A stretch of DNA of 64,000 nucleotides from Methanoplanus sp. FWC-SCC4 (GCF_032878975.1 NZ_CP043875.1:670370-734369); one strand, 5' to 3'. Shown: positions 13,683-21,874, counted from the first letter of the stretch. Notes: generated by a model from the letters alone, not told the origin. Translations and numbers: made by a program.

Positions 13683-13701
13683 TCTTATGTTTTGTGGCAA
13701 A

Positions 13702-13775
13702 CGGGCCCAAGGGGATTTGAACCCCCGACCACCTGGTTAAAAGCCAGGCGCTCTGCCTAACTGAGCTATAGGCCC
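13702..13775 (-). tRNA. tRNA-Lys (anticodon UUU)
   Basis: A 74-nt cloverleaf folds on the minus strand. The acceptor stem GGGCCTA pairs with TGGGCCC (one G-U pair), and the discriminator base is G. The D arm is GCTC/GAGC. The anticodon stem CCTGG/CCAGG encloses CTTTTAA, giving anticodon TTT. The T arm is GGGGG-TTCAAAT-CCCCT. No intron is present and CCA is not encoded. It lies upstream of the RNA polymerase operon on the same strand. Confidence 0.96.
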
Positions 13776-13835
13776 TCTCTGATTTGTCCAGTCAGCATTA
13801 TTACAATGAGGTATTTGATATTAAATCTTTCTATC

Positions 13836-13845
13836 GTTTATATAC
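13836..13845 (-). promoter_or_regulatory. TATA box of the tRNA-Lys promoter
   Basis: The minus strand reads GTATATAAAC here, a good archaeal TATA box. It is centred about 65 nt upstream of the mature tRNA-Lys 5' end, which predicts a start near 13815 and a leader of about 40 nt removed by RNase P. Some transcription may continue into rpoH. Assigned by sequence and spacing only. Confidence 0.55.
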
Positions 13846-13994
13846 TTGTGTGATATCTGATGTATTATTAAATCTGATTGCCGCGCAACATAGATCATAT
13901 TTAAAAAAATAATTTTTCATAAGTTTTTTATTATGTATTATTTTATTCTTTTATCAGTCCTTTTTATGAAATAAATTTCTCACAATTATGGATA

Positions 13995-14615
13995 TTATTG
14001 GTTAAATGATTTTTTAATCTGTGCCAGGCGTTCTTCCTGGAGTTTAATGCTCATTTCCATACTTTTTATGGCTTGTGAAATATTTTCTCCAACTTTTACG
14101 TCTTCATCATTTAGGTTGTATGTTGATTCAAGAATTTTGAAAAGGCGCTTTAAGACGTCAACACTTTTGCTAAGGCGTTCATATTCTTCGACGATTTGTT
14201 CTTCAACCCCTGCTTCCTTTGCCCCGTCAACATCTTTGGAAATACTCTCCCGGCGTTTTAGAATGTATTCTATTGCATCGTAAAGTTGTCTGTGGGTTGT
14301 TGGTTTCATAACATAATCTTCAATGTAGGCCCCATATTCCTGTGCCTCCTCGGGTGTAAGTTGTTTTGCAGTAAGCATCATCACAGGAATTTCTTTTGTT
14401 TCGGGGTTTGCTTTGATATTTTCGAGAGTTTCCCAGCCGTCCATGGGTTCCATCATAATATCCAGAAGTATGAGGTGCGGGGTGATCTCTTTTAATTTTT
14501 CCAGGCATTCGGGGCCGCTGTATGCAGCAATTGGTGCATAACCTCCACGTTCAAGCATGGCAACGAATACGTCGACAATCATCGGGCTGTCATCAACTAC
14601 CAGAATATTGTACAT
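13995..14615 (-). CDS. response regulator (CheY-like receiver plus C-terminal helical region)
   Basis: This 206-aa protein has an N-terminal receiver domain (residues about 1-120). It shows the acidic pair D8/D9, phospho-acceptor D52 in HLILLDIMM, the T/A switch position in MMLTAKQ, and the conserved Lys in VMKPTT. The remaining roughly 85 residues are charged and helical, probably coiled coil, with no DNA-binding or enzymatic motif I can recognise. It directly abuts the upstream roadblock-domain gene on the same strand. It likely acts through protein-protein contact in a two-component system whose kinase is not in the window. Confidence 0.88.
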   Translation of the reverse strand: MYNILVVDDSPMIVDVFVAMLERGGYAPIAAYSGPECLEKLKEITPHLILLDIMMEPMDGWETLENIKANPETKEIPVMMLTAKQLTPEEAQEYGAYIEDYVMKPTTHRQLYDAIEYILKRRESISKDVDGAKEAGVEEQIVEEYERLSKSVDVLKRLFKILESTYNLNDEDVKVGENISQAIKSMEMSIKLQEERLAQIKKSFNQ

Positions 14616-14996
14616 TTAGATCTCCTCCCCTATTTTTTCAGATAATTGTGATATTAAATTTTTGACTTCTGATGTATTGACTGTGTCGGTAATAACTGTG
14701 GCGATAAGATTTCTTTTTCCTGCTGCTTTGATCATAATATATCCATCTTTTTTAACCGTTTCAACAAGAATATATTCCGGGGTGCTTATATGAAATGTGC
14801 TACATGCTGCCTCTGCAGAAGCATATAATGTAGCTCCGGTTATTCCCAGAAATGGTGAGGGTGCCTTGCTGCTGTCGGATTTACCAATTATCTGACCTTC
14901 GGTAGATACAATTGAGCAGGCCAGAACTCCTTCTATGGCCATAATTTCCGATATAAAATCATTAATTTTTGTCTTTAAAGGGCCGCTTTCATTCAT
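14616..14996 (-). CDS. roadblock/LC7-domain protein (MglB-like regulator)
   Basis: This 126-aa protein fits a single roadblock/LC7 fold: an N-terminal helix, the GVLACSIVSTEGQIIG strand pair near residue 20, a central helix with TLYASAEAA, and the ILVETVKKDGYIMI strands near residue 75. Such proteins dimerise and often regulate small GTPases or scaffold signalling complexes (MglB, MP1/p14). No GTPase lies next to it here; instead its stop is immediately followed by the response regulator ATG. A MinD-like ATPase is divergently encoded nearby. A TATA-like CTTTATACAT near 15025-15035 (a TATA box when read on the minus strand) suggests a short leader. The fold call is by pattern and moderately sure. 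Confidence 0.75.
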   Translation of the reverse strand: MNESGPLKTKINDFISEIMAIEGVLACSIVSTEGQIIGKSDSSKAPSPFLGITGATLYASAEAACSTFHISTPEYILVETVKKDGYIMIKAAGKRNLIATVITDTVNTSEVKNLISQLSEKIGEEI

Positions 14997-15187
14997 TTAT
15001 ATGATACCTCTAAATGCACTTATTCTTTATACATATGATCTATATTGCATATTAGCTTTGTATGGCTTAAGAGTTATTCTGTATTATTGCATTTCATGAA
15101 AATATTTGTTTAGGATTAATCTCTTGGTTTGATCACAGAATCATGTAATAAAAATATTATATCCCTTTAGCAATATCTAAACCTAAG

Positions 15188-15649
15188 ATGATTTTACCGG
15201 ATGGCAGTTACAAGGCATTTATTCTAAATAGCAATTTTTTAAGAATTTTAGAAATAATCCGGACATATAATTTTACCGGAAGATGTGAGGCTGAATCAGG
15301 TGAGTTCTTTTACCGGTTGGTATTTAATAATGGTTATGCTGTTCTTTCTGAATCCGGAACCGGAAAAAGTGATGGCGTTATAGAAGAGATAAAAAACCTT
15401 TCTGCGAAAGATTTGTTCAGTTTTAAATTATTTGAATATTCTTACGATGAACTGACTTCTGCAATAGAGGATAATCCTGAATTTGTATTGGAAAAAACCT
15501 CTTTATTTTCTGAACTGGCCATTAATTCTTTTGAAGCTGATCTGGAAAATCTCAGTAACATAAATATTGTTGATTTTGAGGAAAAAATATCCAAAAATAT
15601 GACCCAATTATTGAAGGATATGGATTTTGATCATCTTATCCCAAAATAA
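15188..15649 (+). CDS. uncharacterised archaeal protein, possible DUF2226/PATAN-like sensor module
   Basis: This 153-aa soluble protein begins with a segment resembling small sensor modules (FLRILEIIRTYNFTGRCEAE, then a beta pair with FYRLVFNNGYAVLSESG). It then has an acidic helical C-terminus. The pattern recalls DUF2226 or DUF4388/PATAN domains that act as scaffolds in signalling; this is a guess from shape, not a proven match. A TATA box (about 15150) lies about 38 nt upstream. It is separated from the downstream MinD-like gene by 125 nt containing another promoter, so the two may be regulated separately. Confidence 0.6.
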   Translation: MILPDGSYKAFILNSNFLRILEIIRTYNFTGRCEAESGEFFYRLVFNNGYAVLSESGTGKSDGVIEEIKNLSAKDLFSFKLFEYSYDELTSAIEDNPEFVLEKTSLFSELAINSFEADLENLSNINIVDFEEKISKNMTQLLKDMDFDHLIPK

Positions 15650-15700
15650 TATATGCTCAAAATAAAAGACATGGGTTTGAACTTAATAACACATAATCCA

Positions 15701-15728
15701 TATATAATATAAAAAGCAGAACTCTGCT
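15701..15728 (+). promoter_or_regulatory. TATA box with adjoining perfect inverted repeat, candidate promoter/operator of the MinD-like gene
   Basis: TATATAATAT at 15701-15710 is a strong TATA box. Five bases later, AGCAGA-AC-TCTGCT (15715-15728) forms a perfect 6-bp inverted repeat, where RNA polymerase would bind or initiate. The 5' leader then has two copies of GCTAATT (15726-15732 and 15741-15747) before the ATG at 15775. The position is typical for archaeal repressor sites, but no regulator is known. Confidence 0.5.
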
Positions 15729-15774
15729 AATTATCGTATGGCTAATTGAAAAAACCAAAATATTCGCGGTAAAT

Positions 15775-16566
15775 ATGGTTACAACCTATACAATAGCATC
15801 AGGAAAAGGTGGCACTGGAAAAACAACGCTTTCTGTTAACCTTGGTACAATTCTTGCTTCATATGGCAGGGAAACTTACATAATGGATGCAGATATGGGT
15901 ATGGCAAATCTTGGCATACTCCTGGGACTTGAGAATGTTCCTGTTACTTTGCATGAGGTTCTTGCAGGCAAAGCTCCTGTTTCTGAAGCTATTTATGAAG
16001 GACCCTCCGGGGTGAAAGTAGTTCCAAGTGGCATCTCACTTCAGGGTTTTCAGAATGCTGATCCTGAACTTCTTCGTGATGTCATGAAGGAAATTGTAAA
16101 TCAGTGTGATTTTTTGATAATTGATGCTCCTGCAGGTATAAGCAGGGACGGTGTTATCCCCCTTGCAATAGCTGATGAAGTTATTTTGGTAGTAAATCCC
16201 GAACTTTCTTCAATGGTAGACGCATTAAAAACAAAAATTCTTACTGAGCTCATTGGCGGTCATGTAATGGGTGCAATTTTAAATCGTGCAACTCTGGAGA
16301 ATACCGAGGTCAGTGTGCATAAAATAGAGGAGGTTTTGGGTGTTAAGGTTATAGGGCTTGTGCCTGAAGATCCTAATGTCAGAAGATCGGCTGCATATAA
16401 GACTCCTATTGTCGTGAAGTACCCTTCTTCACCTGCATCTATTGAAATCAAAAAAATTGCTGCGAAAATTGCTGGAGTTGAGTATAAAGCCAGTGAAGTT
16501 TCAGAAAAATCCGGTGAAAAGTTCCTTGATCGTCTTGCAAGATCAATTTTCAGGAGTGATAAGTAA
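15775..16566 (+). CDS. minD: MinD/ParA-family ATPase with C-terminal amphipathic helix
   Basis: This 263-aa P-loop ATPase of the MinD branch has the deviant Walker [11 protein letters not shown] near residue 9, switch I DADMGMANLG near residue 40, and the Walker B-like FLIIDAPAGISRDG near residue 118. Its last residues, FLDRLARSIFRS, look like the amphipathic membrane-targeting helix of MinD, so ATP-dependent membrane cycling is likely. The stop codon overlaps the ATG of a tiny membrane coiled-coil protein by one base. Archaeal MinD-like ATPases position motility and chemotaxis arrays. Here the neighbours suggest a roadblock/response-regulator partner, which is inference. Confidence 0.88.
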   Translation: MVTTYTIASGKGGTGKTTLSVNLGTILASYGRETYIMDADMGMANLGILLGLENVPVTLHEVLAGKAPVSEAIYEGPSGVKVVPSGISLQGFQNADPELLRDVMKEIVNQCDFLIIDAPAGISRDGVIPLAIADEVILVVNPELSSMVDALKTKILTELIGGHVMGAILNRATLENTEVSVHKIEEVLGVKVIGLVPEDPNVRRSAAYKTPIVVKYPSSPASIEIKKIAAKIAGVEYKASEVSEKSGEKFLDRLARSIFRSDK

Positions 16567-16772
16567 TGTCTTCGTTTATGTCAGAATCTGTTATTATTGT
16601 AATATTTGGTATTGTCATAATATTTCTGCTGTTTTTGTTATATCTAATGCAAAGGAGAGTATATCAGCTGCTTGATGAAGTTGATGAAATAAACAGCACA
16701 ATGAATGTGACATGCAGTGAACTTGAAGAACTTACAAAAAATGTGGAAGAATTCAAAAAATTAAAAATATAA
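16566..16772 (+). CDS. small single-pass membrane protein with cytoplasmic coiled coil
   Basis: This 68-aa protein has one strongly hydrophobic helix (about residues 8-30, VIIVIFGIVIIFLLFLLYLM). A positively charged QRR follows, then a short heptad-like acidic helix (LLDEVDEINSTM to NVEEFKKLKI). The topology is probably N-out/C-in by the positive-inside rule. It is translationally coupled to the MinD-like ATPase (TAATG overlap). It may therefore be the membrane partner or stimulator of that ATPase, in the way MinE or a polar landmark acts. No homologue is recognised; its reality is supported by the coupling. Confidence 0.65.
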   Translation: MSSFMSESVIIVIFGIVIIFLLFLLYLMQRRVYQLLDEVDEINSTMNVTCSELEELTKNVEEFKKLKI

Positions 16773-16840
16773 TTCTTTTAAGAGATTCAAATAATAAATT
16801 AGATATGTGATTCTGACACACTAAATATACACACAAAACA

Positions 16841-16915
16841 GGGGCCATAGGGTAGCCTGGACCATCCTAGGAGACTGGGGGTCTTCTGACCCGCGTTCGA
16901 ATCGCGGTGGCCCCA
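16841..16915 (+). tRNA. tRNA-Pro (anticodon GGG)
   Basis: A 75-nt cloverleaf has acceptor GGGGCCA paired with TGGCCCC and discriminator A. The anticodon stem GGAGA/TCTTC encloses CTGGGGG, giving anticodon GGG. The T arm is CCGCG-TTCGAAT-CGCGG. The D arm GGGT...ATCC with AGCCTGGACC in the loop is typical of archaeal tRNA-Pro. There is no intron, and CCA is not encoded. Confidence 0.95.
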
Positions 16916-17014
16916 TTCTAATTTTATAAATTGTCATAATTAATAATTATAATCATTGATTATTATCAAATAGTTGTAAATAATAATGATGTTCATTGTT
17001 ATGTGGTGAGTTTC

Positions 17015-17089
17015 ATGACAGTATATCATTGTGCGAATCCATTTGAGAGTTTTGTAGAATCTTTCTATGAAAACATGAGACGAAAATAA
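17015..17089 (+). CDS. possible 24-residue small ORF
   Basis: In the 278-base space between tRNA-Pro and the DUF89 gene, an ATG at 17015 follows a GGTGAG Shine-Dalgarno-like sequence with a 4-nt spacer. It opens 24 codons: MTVYHCANPFES then FVESFYENMRRK. The peptide is amphipathic with a basic end. Nothing is recognised, and short ORFs arise by chance, so this is only a candidate. The rest of this space is AT-rich and holds a hairpin at 17110-17131. Confidence 0.3.
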   Translation: MTVYHCANPFESFVESFYENMRRK

Positions 17090-17109
17090 ATTCCCTTTTT
17101 TGGATCCGA

Positions 17110-17131
17110 TAAAACCCTGACAGGTGTTTTA
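17110..17131. repeat. inverted repeat upstream of the DUF89 gene
   Basis: TAAAAC at the left and GTTTTA at the right enclose CCCTGACAGG, giving a 6-bp perfect outer stem and a partly paired inner stem. It lies 63 nt before the probable ATG at 17194 and shortly after the possible small ORF. It could be an operator or an RNA hairpin; there is no T-run immediately after it. Confidence 0.35.
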
Positions 17132-17193
17132 ACAGATCACTTAAAGCGCTTACATGACTTAAAACTTAAAACAAATTTTCAGCGTTGATCTAT

Positions 17194-18060
17194 ATGCAAA
17201 TAACAAAAAGATGTTTTGACTGTCTAATTAGTAGAATAGAATATGAGTGTCGTCTGGTTTGTGACGATAATGATCAGATCTCCAAAATTGTTGATACCTG
17301 TTGCGTAAAACTGACTGAATCTGTATCTGAAAAATCTCCTTCTCCAGAAATATCAAGCAGGATTCACAGACTTGCCTGTGAAATGATGGGAGAAAATGAT
17401 CCATATTATGATATTAAGAATAAAAGCAATATTGAAGCCTTAAGTGTACTCGCAGGTGTTGATGATATGCTTGTATCCTTTTCAGATTGCTGTCTTGCGT
17501 CTGTTATAGGGAATACCCTTGATTATGGATCTAATGAACATAAGGTGACAGATAATTTTGTTGACTTTTTCAATACAGAATTTAAAAAAGGGTTCACTGT
17601 AGATGACACAGATAAAATTATGAATTTGTGTCAGAGGGTTGTTTATCTGTGCGATAATTGTGGGGAGATTGTTTTCGACAAAAAACTGATAGAATTTCTG
17701 AAGAAAAGCGGTTCATATGTGTCTGTTGTTGTAAAGGGCAGTCCGATCATTAATGATGCAACTTTAATTGATTCAATTGAACTTGGAATGGATAAAATTG
17801 CAGACAGGGTTTATGAAAGTACATCCGGAATTTCGGAAGTAGGGATCAATCTTAATTTAATTTCAGAAGAACTCCAAAAAGAAATTGATAATGCTACAAT
17901 TATCATTTCAAAAGGAATGGCAAATTATGAATCCTTAAGTGAATATAAAAAGAGCAGGGATTTACCGCCTGTTGCATATCTTATGATGGTTAAGTGTGAG
18001 CCTATTGCGGAGGATATAAAAATTCCCAAGGGTTCAAGAATTGCTTACTTTTCAGAATAA
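17194..18060 (+). CDS. DUF89/ARMT1-like family protein (metal-dependent damage-control phosphatase type)
   Basis: This protein, 288 aa from the ATG at 17194, belongs to the archaeal DUF89 family. Relatives are metal-dependent phosphatases that remove damaged phosphometabolites. The N-terminal RCFDCLISRIEYECRL carries the family cysteines. The core shows YLCDNCGEIVFDK near residue 153 and VVKGSPIINDAT near residue 182, both matching the family active-site signatures (DNxGE and KGxPxxNDAT). A frame from a TTG three codons earlier is possible. The substrate in methanogens is unknown. Confidence 0.83.
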   Translation: MQITKRCFDCLISRIEYECRLVCDDNDQISKIVDTCCVKLTESVSEKSPSPEISSRIHRLACEMMGENDPYYDIKNKSNIEALSVLAGVDDMLVSFSDCCLASVIGNTLDYGSNEHKVTDNFVDFFNTEFKKGFTVDDTDKIMNLCQRVVYLCDNCGEIVFDKKLIEFLKKSGSYVSVVVKGSPIINDATLIDSIELGMDKIADRVYESTSGISEVGINLNLISEELQKEIDNATIIISKGMANYESLSEYKKSRDLPPVAYLMMVKCEPIAEDIKIPKGSRIAYFSE

Positions 18061-18126
18061 AATCATTTTTTCTAAACCTGAAATACCATACATATCTATA
18101 TAGAATCAAAACACTCAAGTAAATTC

Positions 18127-18582
18127 ATGGTGGTAGAAACTATAGCCATTGGATGGATTTTGATTTTAATAGGTGTGATTTTGCTTCTTGCAGAAGCTTT
18201 TAACCCCGGATTTTTCATTGCAGTTCCGGGTACAACATTAATCATTATTGGCTGTATTTCACTTTTGCTTCCAGAACTGTTTAATTCACCATGGATTATT
18301 ATAATTGGTGTATTGACTGCCCTTATGGCAGCAGGTGCAAGTGTCTGGATTTATTCCAAGATCACTCCTGATAAGGGCCGCCCCTTTACAGTAAGCAAGG
18401 ATTCTCTTGTTGGAAAAACAGGTACTGTGATTGAAAATGTTGAAAGTGATAATATCAAAGGCAAGGTTGATATTGAAAATGTTGACTGGAGTGCACGTTC
18501 AAATGCCGGTGTTATTGAAAAGGGAAGAAAAGTTCGTGTTGTGAAGTCAGAAGGTGTACATATCATTGTGGAGGAGATATGA
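18127..18582 (+). CDS. NfeD-family membrane protein
   Basis: This 151-aa protein has three or four hydrophobic segments (about residues 8-28, 31-52 and 58-78) followed by a C-terminal OB-fold-like domain. That domain contains SLVGKTGTVIENV and KGRKVRVVKSEGVHIIVEE, characteristic of NfeD. NfeD proteins partner with SPFH/stomatin proteins, and here the SPFH gene starts directly after the stop. It is the short form lacking the ClpP-like serine protease domain. A TATA-like TCTATATAG lies near 18095-18103. Confidence 0.85.
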   Translation: MVVETIAIGWILILIGVILLLAEAFNPGFFIAVPGTTLIIIGCISLLLPELFNSPWIIIIGVLTALMAAGASVWIYSKITPDKGRPFTVSKDSLVGKTGTVIENVESDNIKGKVDIENVDWSARSNAGVIEKGRKVRVVKSEGVHIIVEEI

Positions 18583-19677
18583 ATGGCAATTTATAGTTTT
18601 GATAATGTATTTGTGACAGTTATTCTGGTTCTTGCGATTATACTCATTTTTGCAAAGGGAGTTGTAATAGTTCAGCCTTATCAGCAGGCCTTGCAGATAA
18701 GGCTTGGTCAGTATATTGGTCGCTTAAATCCTGGTTTCCGGTGGGTCATCCCGTTTATTACTGAAATAATAAAAATTGATCTTAGGACACAGGTCATGGA
18801 TGTTCCAAGACAGGAAGTTATCACTAAAGATAACTCTCCGACAAATGTTGATGCCATAGTATATGTAAGGGTTATTGATCCTGAGAAGTCTTCTTTTGAG
18901 GTTTCAAATTATCGTATGGCAACAGTTGCACTTGCACAGACAAGTCTTCGTGGAATTATCGGTGATATGGAACTTGATGAGATTTTATACAACAGAGATC
19001 TTATAAACAACAAATTGCGTGACATTCTTGATCGTGAGACAGATCAATGGGGCGTAAAAGTTGAACGTGTTGAAATAAAAGAGGTTGATCCTGTAGGTGC
19101 CGTGAAGCAGGCAATGACTGAGCAGACTGCAGCAGAGCGTGAGAGGCGTGCTGCGATTTTGAGGGCAGACGGTGAAAAGCGTTCTGCAATTCTTTCATCA
19201 GAAGGTAAACGTCAGTCAATGATTCTGGAAGCTGAAGGAGATCGTCAGAGCAAGATATTGCGTGCAGAAGGAGACCGCAAATCAAGAATTCTTCAGGCGC
19301 AGGGAGAAGCGCAGGGACTGCGAATTCTTGCCCTGGGATCACGTCCTCTTGACAAAAAAGCAATCACAGTCCTGTCCCTTGATGCTCTTAAACAGATGTC
19401 TGATGGTCAGGCTACAAAAATAATTTTCCCGTTTGAGGTTTCAAGCCTCATAAAACAGAGTGCCAGATTCCTTGGTGCCGAAGAGGAAGAACTTGTTGAT
19501 GAGGACTGGAAAGAGTTTGAACTTGATGAATCAATTCTTGGAAAATCACCTTCGGATGAAGATATTGCTGATGAAAAGGAATTTGTAAAGGATATAGAGA
19601 GCAAAATCAAAGGTCTTGGAGATCCCACAACACCTGTTGATGAGGATACTTCCCAAATTGGACTAAAAAAGCTCTAA
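18583..19677 (+). CDS. SPFH/band 7 (stomatin/HflK-like) protein
   Basis: This 364-aa protein has an N-terminal transmembrane anchor (residues about 8-28). An SPFH domain with VQPYQQALQIRLGQYIGRLN follows, then a long charged helical region of repeated RRAAILRADGEKRSAIL-type units (about residues 185-255). That region is typical of stomatins and favours oligomerisation. The tail is acidic. It is adjacent to and downstream of nfeD, the standard operonic pair for membrane microdomain or protease regulation. A strong terminator follows. A site-2 protease is encoded convergently next door. Confidence 0.9.
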   Translation: MAIYSFDNVFVTVILVLAIILIFAKGVVIVQPYQQALQIRLGQYIGRLNPGFRWVIPFITEIIKIDLRTQVMDVPRQEVITKDNSPTNVDAIVYVRVIDPEKSSFEVSNYRMATVALAQTSLRGIIGDMELDEILYNRDLINNKLRDILDRETDQWGVKVERVEIKEVDPVGAVKQAMTEQTAAERERRAAILRADGEKRSAILSSEGKRQSMILEAEGDRQSKILRAEGDRKSRILQAQGEAQGLRILALGSRPLDKKAITVLSLDALKQMSDGQATKIIFPFEVSSLIKQSARFLGAEEEELVDEDWKEFELDESILGKSPSDEDIADEKEFVKDIESKIKGLGDPTTPVDEDTSQIGLKKL

Positions 19678-19719
19678 ACATTTTTTTTATTTTAAATAAT
19701 TATTCGGGGAGATAAACGG

Positions 19720-19746
19720 TGAAGACCAAAGGTCTTCATCTTTTTT
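19720..19746 (+). terminator. hairpin/T-run terminator after the nfeD-SPFH operon
   Basis: TGAAGACC-AAA-GGTCTTCA forms a perfect 8-bp stem with a 3-nt loop at 19720-19738. It is followed by TC and six Ts. It lies between the convergent SPFH gene and the M50 protease gene. The T-run is on the plus-strand side only. Confidence 0.75.
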
Positions 19747-19763
19747 AAATGTAATTTTTTGAT

Positions 19764-21068
19764 TTAGATTGCAGCAATATATGGTACGAGAATGATTGAT
19801 GCAAGCACAACTATCATTACTATGCTTATTACGGACACAACATAGTTAGCATATTCTTTAGAAAGTTCCCTTTTTTCAAAGAATTTTCTGATACCTTCCT
19901 GCATGATGTATCCTCCGTCAAGAGGAACAAAAGGAAGCGCATTGAATGTAGCAACTGCAAAGTTGAACCAAAACATCCAGAATAATATCTGTATGACGCC
20001 CCAGAATCCGGTGAATGGAACTTCCCATGCAGCAGTCTCGGGAGAATCAAATGCTAACAGCCCAAGACCAAGGTTATCACCTTCTATTACCGAATTTATG
20101 GGTACATAGATGAGGAGCAGTGGTCCGAGTGGTCCTTTAATTACTTTATCAAACAAATTCTTGACAGTGGCAGAATCATAGTAGTAAACCCCCATAAATC
20201 CTGAACTATGTTCTCCGAATTCCTTTGGCCATTCATCAAGAGTTAGTGTATAGTCTTTTTTAGTTCCATCATGACTAATAGCGAGAGTGATGGTGTCTCC
20301 TGGTTTTTTATCAGAGAGAATCTCTGATACATCATTTCTTGAAAAAACATTCTGGTCGTTTACCTGTGTTATTATTGAATTTTGGGGAATATGTGCATTG
20401 AATGCAGGATAATCCTGATATACGCCTTTTATGTATGGTGTATCTGTCGGGGTTGCAAAACCAATCAGTCCTGCAAGGAGTATAAAGCTGATTAATGCAA
20501 CTACAATATTGTTTGTGATGCCTGCGCCAAACATTCTTATTTTTGAAGCTGATCCGGATTTTTCAATATCTTCTTCATCAGGTTCGACAAATGCACCTAT
20601 GGGGATGACAAAAAAAAGTATTCCTGTGCTCCTCACTCTAATACCCTCTATACGTGAAAGTATGCCATGGCCACCTTCATGTACTGCAAGGGTCACTATG
20701 AAAGCGATTAAAACAGCCAGCGACAAGGGCAGGAATTCATTTACTCCCGGAATTGCCAAAATATTCTGAGGTTCATAAATGCCTGTCGGGGGTGGTGGTG
20801 AAGTGATGCTTTTTTGCAGCGTGAACAAAAGCATTGCTGTCATGAGTACTGATACAACTACAACCATCAGGGCTCCGAGAGTTCCATATAGTTTCCAAAA
20901 GCGTGAGTATGGAATAAATTTGTCAAAAAATTTTACATTATCGGTTTTTAATGCGAGGATCGGGCCATAAAACATGACGTGATCTTCCCAAAGGTTATTT
21001 GCTTTAATATAACCGACAACCAGAAAATATAATGCTACAAGAAAGAGCACGACTAATAGCCAGTTCAT
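19764..21068 (-). CDS. M50 site-2 protease family membrane metalloprotease with PDZ domain
   Basis: This 434-aa polytopic protein has the zinc motif HEGGH near residue 129 (TLAVHEGGHGILSR). The second metal-site motif, NALPFVPLDGG, lies near residue 385. Between them sits a PDZ-like segment (about residues 218-290, with NSIITQVNDQNVF and KKPGDTITLAI-like features). The N-terminal half has membrane helices near residues 3-22, 65-85 and 110-130. It fits archaeal S2P homologues that cleave membrane-embedded substrates. It is convergent with the SPFH gene. No substrate is evident from context. Confidence 0.88.
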   Translation of the reverse strand: MNWLLVVLFLVALYFLVVGYIKANNLWEDHVMFYGPILALKTDNVKFFDKFIPYSRFWKLYGTLGALMVVVVSVLMTAMLLFTLQKSITSPPPPTGIYEPQNILAIPGVNEFLPLSLAVLIAFIVTLAVHEGGHGILSRIEGIRVRSTGILFFVIPIGAFVEPDEEDIEKSGSASKIRMFGAGITNNIVVALISFILLAGLIGFATPTDTPYIKGVYQDYPAFNAHIPQNSIITQVNDQNVFSRNDVSEILSDKKPGDTITLAISHDGTKKDYTLTLDEWPKEFGEHSSGFMGVYYYDSATVKNLFDKVIKGPLGPLLLIYVPINSVIEGDNLGLGLLAFDSPETAAWEVPFTGFWGVIQILFWMFWFNFAVATFNALPFVPLDGGYIMQEGIRKFFEKRELSKEYANYVVSVISIVMIVVLASIILVPYIAAI

Positions 21069-21213
21069 CTGAGTAAATTATATTGATTGCAATGCTGATG
21101 AAATTTCTCTATGTGGTAAAAAAATATAATAACAACGACCCTTGAATTTTTGCTTTATTTTTGTATAGGAAAAAAATATGGTAATTTTGCATAATCATAT
21201 TTTGGATAGTTTA

Positions 21214-21852
21214 TTAAAATTCAAAAAGAGTTTTCTGTTGAATATTTCCGATTACATTTGATACCGTTTTCCAGCTTTTTCTTGAGAAAACCGGTGGTTC
21301 TCCATTTTCTTTAATGTATGATTTTAAAAATTCAATGGTTACGGGATCTGAAGGGTATCCGCTCCCTATTTTACCATATTCTTCTGAAATGTTCTCGATC
21401 AGTCTGTCTCTTGTGACTTTTGCAATGATAGATGCCGCACTTACTATCCGAAATTTTTCATCTGCTTTGTGTTCTGATATTATTTCGACGGGATTTTTCA
21501 GATGTTCTTTCACAGATAAACCGTATCTTACCTCATTTACATCACACGCATCAACGTATGCTTTTTTTGGGGCTAATTTATCTATTGCTTTTGCGTGTGC
21601 CATTGCAACGATATCGTTCATGGAATAAGTAATTCTGCATTCATCAATTCTGTTGGCATCCAGAATAATGCATGTAGTTTCATAATTTTTTGATATATCC
21701 TCAAAAAATTCGTCTCTTTTTTTTGCAGAAATTTTTTTAGAATCATTATATCCGCTATTTGTAAAATCTGACAGTGATTCTCCTTTGACTCCTCCAATAA
21801 CCATCGGGCCAAGAACAGATCCTTTCCCTGCCTCATCTATGCCGCATATCAC
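21214..21852 (-). CDS. rnhB: ribonuclease HII
   Basis: RNase HII removes ribonucleotides and RNA primers from DNA. The 212-aa protein has the catalytic signature CGIDEAGKGSVLGPMVIGG at the N-terminus. The second acidic motif, KKAYVDACDVN, lies near residue 94, and the third (ASIIAKVTRDRLIE) is near residue 140. It starts with GTG at 21852, and a TATA box about 28 nt upstream predicts an almost leaderless transcript. The promoter region is shared with the divergent TrkA-type gene. The gene is intact and of normal length. Confidence 0.92.
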   Translation of the reverse strand: MICGIDEAGKGSVLGPMVIGGVKGESLSDFTNSGYNDSKKISAKKRDEFFEDISKNYETTCIILDANRIDECRITYSMNDIVAMAHAKAIDKLAPKKAYVDACDVNEVRYGLSVKEHLKNPVEIISEHKADEKFRIVSAASIIAKVTRDRLIENISEEYGKIGSGYPSDPVTIEFLKSYIKENGEPPVFSRKSWKTVSNVIGNIQQKTLFEF

Positions 21853-21874
21853 TTGCAGTACTATTACATTTCAT

